A DNA stretch of 64,000 nt from Erinaceus europaeus. Taxonomy: Eukaryota > Chordata > Mammalia > Eulipotyphla > Erinaceidae. The stretch lies in NCBI RefSeq assembly GCF_950295315.1, contig NC_080168.1, positions 62,705,838-62,769,837 on the forward strand, in the 5' to 3' direction. This document shows positions 38,695 to 50,027 of this stretch, piece by piece. Under the pieces are notes generated by a model. It was not told where the DNA came from, ran no database searches, and saw only the letters and a program-made list of their open reading frames with translations. The position numbers and the translations under genes were made by a program. The first letter of the stretch is position 1; each line of letters opens with the position of its first letter.

Positions 38695-39195
38695 AATTTT
38701 GTCTGTTCCAGGCTGAGGGATATAGGTCAATCAGCCAACATCCATGTCCAGTGGAGAAGCAATTATAGAAGCCAGAACTCATTCCTTCTGAAATGTTAGG
38801 GAAAGATGACCAGAGGGCTTTGAACTCCAATTCCACCAGGATCCAAAACGTTTGACACCAAATATCTTTGTTTTTATGCCATCTCTGAGAGGGAAGGGAA
38901 TCTGGGAAACACCAGAGGAAGTCAGGCATTGTTTCGCTTATCTGAGAGGGAAGAGGAAAAAGGAAGGACTCTTGAAAGTAGTAATAGGTGTGAGTGTGAC
39001 TTGGAAAGTAAGTGAAGGCAGGGCTGTAGAAGTGAATAAAAATGGATGAAAATATATAGATATATTTAGATATGTAGTTAAACTGTATCCGTGACCTTGA
39101 GGGAACTACTACAGTTTCTGCTGGAGGTGGGAATGGTGTGGAATTTTACTGTTGTATTTTTGTAAATCTCTAATAAAAATTAATAAAACATTTCT
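38695..39195 (+). mobile_element. Vingi-like repeat with the ORF region deleted
   Basis: It contains CCAGTGGAGAAGCAATTATAG and TTGAACTCCAATTCCACCAGG, matching the sequence just before the Vingi RT frame at 41585-41605. It then passes through about 100 bp of other sequence into AGTAATAGGTGTGAGTGTGAC, matching the 3' UTR after that frame (42485-42505). It ends GGTGGGAATGGTGTGGAATT and AATAAAAATTAATAAAACA. So it is an internally deleted relative of the RT-bearing copy. Confidence 0.75.
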
Positions 39196-39577
39196 TTAAA
39201 AATTTAAAAGAAAATTGTGTATGTTCTAAAGATCTAGTTCTTCTTGCTATTTAATTTTATTCTTTCACAGAGTATGACATAGCAGAGGCAGGAGGAAATG
39301 GCAAGAAAGATCTCTGCAAGTGTTTAAAGAATAACACAGATAAAAAGGGCCATTACTACTGGTATGATGTAGGATTGTTTATCTTGCAAAAAACCTTTCA
39401 CATAGATCAAGACCTCTGAGAATGTTGTGGAGGGCGATTCTCTGCAGAGGGCCTGCTCTGAGTGGTGGCAGGTAGCCTGACCAGAGCCTTTCCTGGGGAG
39501 AAGAGTCACAGAGTAGACAAGGAGGACAGGTTTGTCTACACATGAAACAAGTGTGATTCAGAAGCTTGTGAAAATCA
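39196..39577. other. No gene recognised
   Basis: No exon or repeat was recognised. Confidence 0.45.
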
Positions 39578-39578
39578 G

Positions 39579-39712
39579 GGGCTGGGAGGCAGCTCACCCA
39601 GTAGAGTGTACACTTTATCATGTGCCAGGATCCAGGTTTGAATTCCTAGTCACCACATGAACACACCAGCATAGGGAAAGCTTCACAAGTGGTAAAGTGG
39701 TGCTGTGGTCTT

Positions 39713-39748
<36 letters not shown>

Positions 39749-39785
39749 TCCCTCCCTCCCTCCCCCCTTCTATCTGGAAAGAAGA
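39579..39785 (+). repeat. SINE with (TC)n and (CCCT)n expansion
   Basis: AGGGGCTGGGAGGCAGCTCA head, CAGGTTTGAATTCC B-box region and AAGCTTCACAAGTGGTAAAG body. The tail is expanded to about 16 TC units followed by CTTCCCTCCCTCCCTCC. Confidence 0.8.
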
Positions 39786-39914
39786 GAAGGAAAACAGTGC
39801 AAATGTTTCATTTTTTTTCAGCACCACTTTTCTCATTTGCAAAATGGGATTATTATCTTTTTCATAAAGGATCCAGTAAACTAACATGAGTGAAGCACTT
39901 TATACTTAAAAGAT

Positions 39915-40251
39915 CTTTTTAAAAATAATTTATTTGTTTTATTTTATTATTTTATTATTATTTTATATATATTTATTTATTTTCCCTTTTGTTGCCCTTG
40001 TGTTTTATTGTTGTTATAGTTATTATTGTTGTTATTGATGTCATCATTGTTAGATAGGACAGAGAGAAATGGAGAGAGGAGGGGAAAACAGAGGGGGAGA
40101 GAAAGATTGACACCTGTAGACCTGCTTCACCACCTGTGAAGTGACTCCCCTGCCAGTAGGGAGCCGGGGGCTCAAACCAGGATCCTTACACCGGCCGGTC
40201 CTTGTGCTTCACACCACATGCACTTAACCCACTGCACTACTGCCCGACTCC
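39915..40251 (-). repeat. SINE type A
   Basis: Minus-strand type A SINE with a long T-rich tail end, flanked by CTTAAAAGAT at 39905-39914 and 40252-40261. A 4-bp CCGG duplication lies in its head. Confidence 0.92.
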
Positions 40252-40261
40252 CTTAAAAGAT

Positions 40262-41519
40262 TTCTTTTGTATTTTTATTTAATGAAGTATGTGAAATGCC
40301 ATCATAGTTATTTTTATTAGTAATATTACCAGTGGACATTTCTTTCCTAAAGTGTTTTCTGACTTCCTCAAATGAGAAATGGCTTATTTCTCTCTGGAAT
40401 GTCCACAGAGAGCATTTTCTGCTCCATCTCCAGGCTCCATCATTGCTACCTTGCATTAGGTTGCAGTTCTTTTTCCACATACCTTGTCCAGTCAGAACAG
40501 ACTCTAAACTTTAAGCCCCCTTAGGTCTTGACCATTTCTAACCTCTTTGTTCCTTCCTTGGTGCATAGAATAGACAGCTATAAATATTTGTGAAAGCAAC
40601 AATCAAGATCAGCATGGAAGTAATTATAGCTTTATCAGAGTCTTTACTCACAAATTACATCTGGATGAAATTGCAAATTAGCAAACCCCACTACACTTAC
40701 AAATTGCACCATGAATCATTCATCCGGAGGGGGATTACCTGGCTCTGTTGAGGCTCTGGCACATCCCCAGAGACAAGCAGAAACCTGAAGAAGGCAGTGC
40801 TGCTGCTCAGAAGAGAGAAAATGGGCAGGCAGCTTGTGCTTGGTGAACTTTTTCGGCTGTACTGCCAAATCTCTTAAGCTCTTGTCTATAAAAGGTATCA
40901 TTCGATCAATTATCAAGAAAATAAAAAAGTCCAAGACAAGAAGGTTAATGGGAAGCTTGGGCATGAAGCTTGTTTTTTTCATTCTGGGAGGAGAAAAGAA
41001 AGAAATACCTTTTCTGAAATTTGTATTGAGAGGGGGAGGGGGAGATAGAGGGGAAGAGAGACTGAGAGACAGCTGTACACCTAGAAATAAATCTTCTAAA
41101 ATGAATCCAAGCCAAGCCACATCCATACTGTAGGTGCTGTGGATCCTATGATGGATTCCATGTTCAAAGGAGCTAATCTATGGAAAGCACATCACCTCAG
41201 AACTGCTGTAGTACATGTCCACTGAGTCAGGGGACATCTGCAGGTGACTCAGTGAAAGAGGCACAAAGTCAAAATTAACTCTGGCAGTCAGATCAGGTCC
41301 CAGGGTCCCTTTGCCAGTAACCTGGACAACTTCAGAGTGAAGGGGGCACTTCAAGGCCCATGCTGGCCTAGTTATGCCTTACAGAGACTCAGTGGGAGAG
41401 GAAAGATGGGAGGGAATGGTGGGGAGCCATTTGCCAGGCCTCTGTGGGCAGCTCCTTCCACCATCACCACTGAGAGAAGATTGGAAAATTACTTTTATAT
41501 TACTTTAAAATTACTTCTA
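40262..41519. other. No gene recognised
   Basis: About 1.25 kb. A short purine-rich SINE-like scrap lies at about 41028-41080. Frames on both strands have no recognisable protein content. Confidence 0.4.
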
Positions 41520-42700
41520 GAATTTTGGTCCATACTCCCAGCAGGGAAGAAATGGCAGGGGAAAGATGATAAGAGAGCTCTGAACTCAAACTCCATCAGG
41601 ACCTGGATACAAGAATCCGGCATGAAGCCCAGCCAGTCTATCTTGGTGTTACTCTCGATCGCACCCTGTCATTTCACGAACATCTCATAAAAACTGCAGC
41701 AAAGGTGGGCACGAGGAATAACATCATTGCAAGACTGGCCAGCTCCTCATGGGGTGCGAGCGCTTCCACACTATGATCATCATCTCTGGCATTATGCTAT
41801 TCCACTGCAGAATACTGTGCCCCAGTATGGTTCCGTAGCCCCCATGTCCACTTGGTCGATTCCAAATTATATTCCTCCATGAGGATAATTTCTGGAACCA
41901 TCCGTTCCACTCCAGTTCCATGGCTGCCAGTTCTTAGCAACATCGCCCCGCCAGATATTCGTCGGGATGCGGCATCATCTAAGTTCATTTCCCACGTCTA
42001 CGCTCGACCGGACCTACCAATATACGCGGATATCTTCACCCACCCTGTCCAACGCTTGACATCTTGTCATCCAATCTGGTCCCCTACGCCTACACTGAAC
42101 TTCTCTGTTCCAGACTCTTGGAAACAGAGTTGGCAGTCAGCTGAGGTAAAGAACAAACACCTCCTCACAGACCCCTGCAAGCGTCAACCCGGCTTTGACC
42201 TAGCACATTATGATTGGGCCCTCCTCAATCGCTATGGAACAGGCCATGGCCGGTGCGCCGCTATGTTCCATCACTGGGGAGCCAGAGACGACCCGAACTG
42301 CCCCTGCAGCTATAGACAGACTATGACCCACATAGTCAACGACTGCCACCTCTCCAGATTCAAAGGAGGTCTCAAAACTTTACATCAGGCTCAACCTGAC
42401 GCTGTTGACTGGCTACGGAAGAAGGGCAAATGCTAGAAGAAGAAGGACCTGGAGAGAAAAGAAAAAGGGAGGAATATTTGGATGTAGTAACAGGTGTAGG
42501 TGTGACTTGGAAAGGAAGAGAAGACAGAACCATAGGGAAAAAAGAGGGCAAATATATACAGATATAGACAGATAGTTGTAGAAATAATAGTCAACCCATA
42601 TTTGCAACCTAGAGAGAACTGCTGTAAGCTTTCAATGGAGGGAATGGGGACACAGAACTCTGGTGGTGGGAACAGTGTGGAATTATACCCACTAGCATAT
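41520..42700 (+). mobile_element. Vingi-like non-LTR retrotransposon, 3' part
   Basis: The copy begins within the element at GAATTTTGGTCCATACTCCC. It holds the C-terminal region of a reverse transcriptase ORF (41615-42436) and then a 3' UTR with GTAACAGGTGTAGGTGTGAC, TTTCAATGGAGGGAATGGG and CTCTGGTGGTGGGAACAG. The usual ...CCTCTTATCC and A-rich tail is missing after about 42691, so the extreme 3' end is lost or rearranged. The sequence before and after the ORF matches the short non-coding repeats in this window, which links those repeats to this element. The clade name is inferred from the published report that hedgehogs alone among mammals carry Vingi elements with internally deleted families. 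Confidence 0.78.
41615..42436 (+). pseudogene. Reverse transcriptase C-terminus of the Vingi-like element
   Basis: One reading frame of 274 codons, broken only by a TGA at 41774-41776, probably a decayed CGA. Readable motifs are QPVYLGVTLDRTLSF (end of the RT domain), the conserved TRNNIIARLASSSWGAS, STAEYCAPVWFRS, then NIAPPDIRRDAASS, HYDWALLNRYGTGHGRCAA, and a Cys/His knuckle DPNCPCSYRQTMTHIVNDC followed by FKGGL. The order fits jockey/Ingi-Vingi type RT proteins, where the part after the RT domain ends in such a CxC...HxxxxC knuckle. No RNase H domain is seen, which agrees with Vingi. The RT core and endonuclease are absent. Confidence 0.85.
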
Positions 42701-42799
42701 GCTGTGACAGCAACAGGAGTTTGTTGTCAGCCTGGGGCGGAGCAGACTGACAAGTGGCCCCCTCAGATGTATTTTTGCTTTTAAAAAAATCTTCTTGCT

Positions 42800-43085
42800 C
42801 CGGGAGTTGGGCGGTAGCACAGCGAGTTAAGCGCATGTGGCACAAAGCACAAGGACCGGTGTAAAGATCCCAGTTAGAGCCCCCGGCTCCCCACCTGTAG
42901 GAGAGTAGCTTCACAGGTGGGGAAGCAGGTCTTCAGGTGTCTATCTCTGTCTTCCCCTCCTCTCTCCATTTCTTTCTGTCCTATCCAATAACGATGACAT
43001 CAATAACAACAACAATAATAACTACAACAACAGTGACAAAAAACAAGGGAAACAAAATAAATATAAAAAATAAATTAAAAAAAAT
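42800..43085 (+). repeat. SINE type A
   Basis: GGGAGTTGGGCGGTAGCACAG head to a CAACAACAACAATAATAAC linker and A-rich tail, with flanks CTTGCTCC / CTTACTCC. Confidence 0.9.
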
Positions 43086-43800
43086 AATCTTACTCCAATC
43101 TGGCATTAAGTCTTATATCTTGTTATTAAATGTGCTCTGGATTCCCAAAGCTTCAAGTCTAATCTTTGGCCTCAGTAAGTTGCATGGGCCAGTGGAGCAG
43201 CCTCTGCTAGAGGAGGGGACCCAATGTTGAGATGTGTCAAGGCTGGGGCAGCCATAAGGACAGGAAGCATTGGAGAGGGGACCTAGTGCTGAAGGAATCA
43301 GAGCTGACAGGGGACAGATAGGCTGGCCCTCAGGGCCTGGCTTGGGGAGACACTGCGTTTACTGTGTGAGATAAGGAATGTCACTGGACAGTATTGGGCT
43401 GAGGGCTCGCAGGCCCTGACTTTTGAGTTTTAGGAAGGTTACTTTGGTTTCTGTGTTGAAGATGCCCCGAAGGACAGTTGGAACTTGGGGAGTGGGGCAT
43501 GGAGGAGTTCCCTCCAGGCAGGATTGATGGGGCTGCTGGTTGCAGGGGAATTAATACTGGGTACACTCTGTAGGAAGGGCTGTCAGAGACTCTGTGTAGA
43601 GGAGATGTGAGGTGTAAGGAGATGAGAAGCCTTTAGGCATCTAGGTTCAAGTCACCAGAGGCTGTGAGCCACCAGGCTGCTGGTAGGGACCCACGGGTAC
43701 CCCTCCCTCCCAGAGCAGTGTGTTCCTAGGAAAGTTTCCACTAATAGAAATCTGCAAAGTGAAGGTGCATTACTATCACATCATCTGTTGTTGTTTATCT
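43086..43800. other. No gene recognised
   Basis: G-rich sequence with no supported exon. Confidence 0.45.
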
Positions 43801-43804
43801 GTTT

Positions 43805-44062
43805 ACTTCCAGGATTATCGCTGGGGCTCTCGGTGTCAGCACTATGAATCCACTGCTCCTGGAGACCACTTTTCCCATTTTTTTATTGGAAAGGACAGAA
43901 ATAAATTGAAAGATGAGGGGGAGATAGAGAGACAGACATCTGCAGACATGCTTCCCCACTCATGAAGCTCCCCTGCAGGTGGTGAGCAGGGGCTCGAATA
44001 TTGCATGGGTCCCTGCACTTCGTACTATGTGTACTTAGCCAGGTGTGCCACCACCCAGGCCC
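43805..44062 (-). repeat. SINE A/B-long
   Basis: Extra module at left (TTCCAGGATTATCGCTGGGG), head at right (complement of GGCCTGGGTGGTGGCACACC). Confidence 0.85.
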
Positions 44063-45810
44063 ATCACATGGGTTTTTTACAAAGATTCCGTGCAGGATGC
44101 AGTGTTCTGCAGGTTATTTACTGTACTCCATACCTTCAACTCAGCAATAACCAGCAAATGTCCCTGAATGCAGTGCTTCCAGAAAGGTTAAAGAAATGTG
44201 CATTGCTGTACAGCAATTATTAGGAGGGTCTGCCCTGTGAAAAACAAGGATCAGTTTAAAAACACCACTGACCCAGGTTGAAGATTTGGGCACTGGAGAA
44301 ACATAATCTGTTGTTTCAAAGTTGATTCCATAATTATGGTCTTATTTGCATTAGTTTTCCTTCGACCATCAAGATGACGTATATTTCCATCACAAACCAA
44401 GACTGAAAACTGTTTGGTAAGGAATAACTCCTTTGGCAGAGCAGAAATATTTGGTGTTAAGCTGTGCGTTCTAAAACACTACGCTTATATCAGATCTTTG
44501 AACTTTTGTATGAAAAGTAGAAGTTGAGACACTTTCCAAGTGAAATGGCTTATTTCTGCTGAAAGCATTACTGGTTCTCATTGAATTTAAGCTACTGATG
44601 TGGGTTTTATTTTTAGTCTGACCTTGGGGACAGCTGCCAGCTGGCACCACATAAGGTGGCAAGGAGATGAGAGGCAGCAGCCAAAGCAAGCACCTGAGCC
44701 TACTGGCTGTGTCCCCTAGACTCGTGTGTGTACCCCTACAGCATCTGGGGCCAAGGGTCTGAGCAGTCCTTCCTAAAGGCCCATTCTCAGCTAGTCTAGA
44801 CTCACTGGAATTTCACAAAATCTGGCAGCATCCTTGGGTCCAGCTTGTTATGACTTGCAAAATCCTACAGGCTCAGGCTCCAACCTTCGGTTGAATTTGG
44901 ATATAGGAAATTAGCTATTTCAAAGTGTTCCTTCTGCCATAAAGGCACATGCTGCCACTACTGCGTTGTGCTGGAATAAATCAGGCCATTTTAATCCTTG
45001 GTAGTAGGTGAACAACGTGTATGTCACCAACCCAAAGAAAAAAATGTTTCTTAACTCAGGGAAGATATTTTCAGCTACCACCTGTAGACTTACACACATA
45101 ATAGAAAAACTAACCTTTTCTCCCCAAGTAAAACCTTTCAAAGTAATTTTGAAATGCAATTAGCAAAATCCTCTCTACTTTAATAAGAGGCTTTATACAT
45201 TTGCCAAAGTTTAATGCACCAGACCAGACCACACTAAAGTCGGTTTCCAACAGCCAAGTAGAAAAAACTGGAAAGCAATTAGACAGGAAATTGTGTTTAC
45301 TCAGATTGTAAGGTACTGCAAGCAAAGTGGGGTTGGAGTGAGGCACAGTGGTTCTAAGCAAGGTGACAGGTCCCATCAGTGAGTGCAGGCTCCCTCAGAC
45401 ACAACCTAACCCTGCTTCCTCAGTTTATACTTGGGACACAAGTTGGGGAGGTGTGCACATTGCTGCACCCGACTAGTCTTGCTGCTGACTCTCAGATTTG
45501 AGGTATTTCCCATCTCTCTCTTGAACAGAAGGAAAAGGTCCAGCTCCCATGGGTTTGGGGGTACTAATGACACCCCTGAGCTTGCAAGTAAAGTAGTAAA
45601 TCCCAACATTTTGTTGCTATGGGAAAGAGTGTTGTAAAAGGCAAAACAAAAGAAAATGGTAGTCTCACAGGCAAAAAAGAGCTTATATTATCATTTTGTT
45701 CTCTCCTCCTATTTCATGATGGTGAAAACTCCCCAAGGTGACACTTAAGTCTACTCAGTCACTCCGACCAATAACAAAGAGGCTCCTCCCCACCCATTGT
45801 ACCAGCCTTT
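44063..45810. other. No gene recognised
   Basis: About 1.7 kb, largely free of young repeats. A minus-strand frame at 44471-44689 (TKNKTHISSLNSMRTSNAFS) has no known match and no clear splice pair. Confidence 0.4.
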
Positions 45811-45944
45811 CTCCTCCTCCTCTCTTCTCTTTCTTCTCCTTCTTCTTCTCCTTCTTCTCCTTCTCCTCTTCCTCCCCCTCCTCCTCCCCTTTCCTTTTCC
45901 CCTTCTCCTTTGCCTTCTCCTCCTCCTCCTTCTTCCTCTTCTTT
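45811..45944. repeat. Polypyrimidine (CTT/CCT)n tract
   Basis: About 135 bases almost entirely of C and T on the plus strand, directly next to the poly(A) end of the minus-strand LINE-1, from which it probably grew. Confidence 0.95.
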
Positions 45945-46690
45945 TTTACTAATCATTTTATTGGAGAGTTAATGGTTTACAGTTGATGCATGAGCACAAT
46001 TTCTTATATTGCCATGATACATGTCTGCAAAACACTCTCACCCCCAATGCAGATATTTTTCCTTTGTCATTCACTAGGACCTCACCCCTCCCCACCATCC
46101 TTCCCCAGAGTCCTTTGCTTTGGTGTAATACACCAAACCATGGATTACTTTGTGTCTCCCCTTTCTGTTCTTATTTCTTAAGTTTTCTCTGAATGAGATC
46201 ATCCATATTCATCCTCTTTCTGGCTGATCTCACTTACACAATTCCTTCAAGCTCCATTCAAAATGAGGTGAAGAAGGTTTAATTCATCATTCTTAATAGC
46301 TGAGAAGTATATATCACAACTTTCTCAGTCACTCATCTGTTGTTGGACACCTAGGTTGCTTCCTATCACACCCAGTGTTCTGGCTATTACAAATTATGTT
46401 GCTATGAACACAGGTGTACACAGATCTTTTTGGATGGTTGTATTGGGTTCCTTAGGATATATCCCCAGGAGAAGAATTACAGGGTCATGGGGCAGGTCCA
46501 CTTCTAGCCTTCTGAGAGTTCACCAGACTGCTGTCCACAGGCGTTGGAGCAATAGTGCAGGAAGGCTCCCTTGCCCCTACCCTCAACTCGACTTCTCTAA
46601 CATTTACTGTCACTTTTCTTTCTGATGTATGGCATTCTCATAGGAGTGAAGTGGTTTCTCATTATTATCTTTATTCTCTGATAATCAGTA
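45945..46690 (-). mobile_element. LINE-1 3' end
   Basis: Plus-strand TTTATTGGAGAGTTAATGGTTTACAG and the following 3' UTR, then GTCACTCATCTGTTGTTGGACAC and GGATATATCCCCAGGAGAAG, are the reverse complement of a LINE-1 ORF2 end (TMEYY..I...GIPSRDIP type region). 5'-truncated, with no intact frame. Confidence 0.85.
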
Positions 46691-47558
46691 AACCAACCTG
46701 CTACCCTCCTTGCCCCCAGCAGCAGAAGCCAAGCCTGTCTCTTTGTCTCAAGAGCACATCTTAGCACAGCCCTCAGTCTCTCTGGCTATAGCACAGAAAC
46801 CGTCTTCTCACTAGGCTTTCTTGCTTCTAGAGACTTCTTTCTCTGTTGCAGAAATCACCAGCTCTTCTCTGTTTTTCTCTGTTTCCTGGTATTTGTCCCA
46901 ATAACTTTGCAGCTTGGTGTGACCATGAGAGGAAATCTCAGCAGCCCGGCCAGAAGGGAAAGGCCAGTGGCAGTTTCTGGGAAGTTTCTTTAAAAGACAG
47001 TTGGGGGACACAAAAGATCCTCTTTTCCTTTGTCACTCCTCCTTCTGGCTCCTTCTCCTGAGGACTGTGGATACTGCCCTCCTGGCAGTAAGCTGGGGCC
47101 ACAGACAAGATCAACCCAAAGAGAGACTGTGCATCTGGCCACATAGAGTCCTGACACCGTATCAGCCTGCACAGGATCTTTGCACCAGCTTTTTGAGACA
47201 GTGTCATTCTGGGTCACTATCAATTAGTCTTACTCCTTCCTGTACAGCTGACCACTTAAATTCCACAACATCTTCCTAAAACACAAAGATGATCACATCT
47301 GCATACTTAATGACTTCCTACTGAGCAAGGCCCAACAGCACACTGGTGATGTGGCCCTGAGATTTCTCTGAGTCTTATCTCTCTTTACCTCTTGTGTTTA
47401 AAGTCCTGGCAACACCACAGCACAGTCCACCTTCAGGTGCTTGCTCATCCTGTTTCCTTTGGGCTGGAATTTTTCTATTTGTCCTTTTAAACTCACTGGG
47501 ATGCTTCATTCTTCTATGGTATTATCTCGAAATACTCTGAACTCTAAGAAAGGTAATC
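46691..47558. other. No gene recognised
   Basis: No supported exon or repeat. Open frames at 46811-47279 occur on both strands without recognisable content. Confidence 0.4.
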
Positions 47559-47564
47559 ATCTCT

Positions 47565-47932
47565 TGTTGGTATGCTTCTAAATCCTGCTTATAAGACCTT
47601 CTGTTTTGATCATCACATTAGGTTCACTTGTATTACTTACGAGATGTATTCTATTTATAAAACCACTGTTAACTAAGCACTCCCCTGTCTCCGGGACATT
47701 GGTTTAATCCTCACTGGTTCATGATTTTCCCTTCTCCCCGCCCCCTATCCTGCGTTCTTCCTTGTTCCTGACTCTTCCGCCTGAGGAGAGATGCAGGACA
47801 GAATTGTGTTGTGATTAGAAGAGATTAGATTGTTGAACAGCATCCCCGTTCATCAATAAAGAGATACTGCTTCCCAGCTCAGCCATGAGTCCCTGGTTGT
47901 ATCTCTCTCCCATCTGCGAAGCCATCCCAGCA
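47565..47932 (+). mobile_element. Solo LTR, class II ERV-like, family 1 (copy 1)
   Basis: A 368-bp LTR starting TGTTGGTATGCTTCTAAATC and ending CCCAGCA, flanked by the perfect 6-bp duplication ATCTCT at 47559-47564 and 47933-47938. It has a CATCAATAAAGAG polyadenylation signal and the CATGAGTCCCTGG motif behind it. Its sequence aligns along its length with the LTR at 59192. No internal viral sequence. Confidence 0.9.
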
Positions 47933-47938
47933 ATCTCT

Positions 47939-48714
47939 CCCTCCTTAAATCTTTCTCCCTGTCTCACTTCTACCACTGATCTAATACCACGTGCTCATGA
48001 GTTATCTGTCCATATGGAGGTGTTCTCAACTAGACTATTACATCTACCAAAGAAGATATGGCTTCCTTTTTGTGATGGGGGAGAAGATATTGACTATTGT
48101 TGACTTGACCTCACTTGACTGCACTGTGTTTTAGCAAAGGGAGTTAGAGAATAAGAAAACTAGAGTACAACCCTAAAGTTAAAAAAAAAGAGTTTGTAAA
48201 AACAAAACAAAACTGTCAGTATATAACTGGTAACATGCTTAAGTCTGAATTGTTAGCATTTACTAAGTGCTGTGGGCTTGAACAGGAAATTTGGACCTTA
48301 TAGTGTATCTGGACATTTCATATTAAATATCCATGAGCTAGATCAGAAGTTCTTCTAAAATATACATTCAGGCTAGTGTATTGGAGAGAAAAGGTTATAA
48401 AAGAACGGAACTGACTGCCTTAGAGCTAGTCGATGCGAAGTGTGGGTGTACTAAAAGTTAATTCATGATTATACCATACATAAGATGTTTAGAACTAAGG
48501 CAGCAATAAAACAAGAATTAATCTGCTACCATAGTAACTAACTAGCAATTTAGGGAAGTTTCTGAATCCTTTGGAACTAACACAAAGAGGTTTGTAAACT
48601 GGGGTAAAATGGAAGGCATAAGAGGATTTGGATGAGTATTCTTTTGTTTTTAGGCTTATTTAAATTTCAACACCCTATAATGGCATGCAAATTTGAGCTA
48701 TAAGAAAGTAAGAA
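47939..48714. other. No gene recognised
   Basis: A+T-rich sequence, nothing recognised. Confidence 0.45.
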
Positions 48715-48716
48715 AG

Positions 48717-48845
48717 GGATGGTGGAGATAGCATAGTGGTTATGCAAACAAACTCTCATGCCTGAGCCTCTGACATTCAGGGTTCAGTCCCCCATACCAC
48801 CATAAGCCAGAACTGAACAGTACTTTGCTGGGGGGGGGGTAAGAA
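48717..48845 (+). repeat. SINE type D
   Basis: GGGATGGTGGAGATAGCATAG head, CTCATGCCTGAGCCTC and GGGTTCAGTCCCCCATACCA, ending in a G run. Confidence 0.8.
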
Positions 48846-48932
48846 AGATTCCAAATCCTGGATAGATTCAAGATAGGATATGACAGTAGTCTAAGTCTCA
48901 TAAATACAATGGTTACATAAAGAAGCAAATCT

Positions 48933-48987
48933 TTGTGTGTGTGTGTGTGTGTGTGTGTGTCTGTGTGTGTGTGTGTGTGTGTGTGTT
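48933..48987. repeat. (TG)n microsatellite
   Basis: About 27 TG units with one interruption. Confidence 0.97.
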
Positions 48988-49082
48988 CGTCCATGGACAA
49001 CATTTTAAAACATATTTTTAGGAATGCATGATGAAAAACTATCAATAAAATCAATAACATAAATCTCAGAAATCAAGACAAT

Positions 49083-49228
49083 AGAGTCTAGGGAAATAAC
49101 TCAACTGGGAGAGTGTAGGACTTGCTTGTCTGAGGCTTCTAGATCCATCCCCAGTGTTACATGTGCTATAGCAATGTTCTGCCCCCCCATGAAGATATCA
49201 TATTATTAAAATAATTAAATAAATATTT
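49083..49228 (+). repeat. SINE type D, diverged
   Basis: GAGTCTAGGGAAATAACTCA head, TTGTCTGAGGCTTCTAGATC and an A-rich end. Confidence 0.65.
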
Positions 49229-49734
49229 AAAAAACTTAAAGATAACACTTACTGAGGAGGAAAGGGTGAGAGTGAGTTAGAGAAGTGAATATGTACTTCC
49301 TGACATGGATTGAATCTGCAGAACATTTCCTTGAATTTTTCAATTGTGCTAGAGGCTTCAATATAAAGAACAACTGGGACATCCCCAAGAGAGCTGGAGA
49401 AACACACACCTGCCACGAGGTGAGAACCCCTGCTAATGGGGTGCAGCAGCACTCAAAACTGCGAGACACTGGAAACTACCCACACAACCCTCCATAACAA
49501 GCTTAACAATCTTTGTGGCACAGAGGAATGGCTATTAAGAAATGCTTTCTAGCCTACACTTTAGATGTGAGAGCGTGGTAACAGAGCTCAAGCTCAACAG
49601 CACACAGTCTGTGAGCCCTTGCAAAGGCAGAAAAAGTCAAGTGCCAGAGCTCAGCCTGGAGTAGCTAGCATTCCTCCAACCCATGGTACCACAGAGTTGG
49701 GACATCGGTGGGAATTAAATCTTTGACAAGATTT
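49229..49734. other. No gene recognised
   Basis: No supported exon or repeat. Confidence 0.45.
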
Positions 49735-50027
49735 GGGGGGTGGGCAGTGGTGTACCCAGTTGAGTGCACACATTCCCACACACAAGGACCTGGGTTCAAG
49801 TCTCCGTTCGTCACCTGCAGAGGGGAGACTGTTAATGAGTGGTGAAGCAGCTCTACAGGTTTCTCTCTCTCTCTTTCCCTATCTTCCCCTCCACTCTTGA
49901 TTTCTCTCTCTGTTCTATCTAATAAAGTAGAAAGAAAGAAAAAAAGAAAAAAAAGGCCACTAGGAGCAGTGCATTTGTAGTGCCACCCCAGAGATAATCC
50001 TGATAGTAGCAAATAAATAAATAAAAA
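49735..50027 (+). repeat. SINE type B/A-long
   Basis: Head, body, a (GAAA)-rich linker and then the extra module (GGCCACTAGGAGCAGTGCAT...GATAATCCTGATAG) and AATAAATAAATAAA tail. Confidence 0.85.

Noticed and set aside
41337..41690. Plus-strand frame of 117 codons before the Vingi copy
   Set aside because: It runs across the repeat boundary, and its end reads the RT region out of frame. The true RT frame is 41615-42436.
47001..47279. Overlapping frames on both strands at 46811-47279
   Set aside because: No recognisable protein, no conserved splice signals, and opposite-strand frames of similar length suggest chance.
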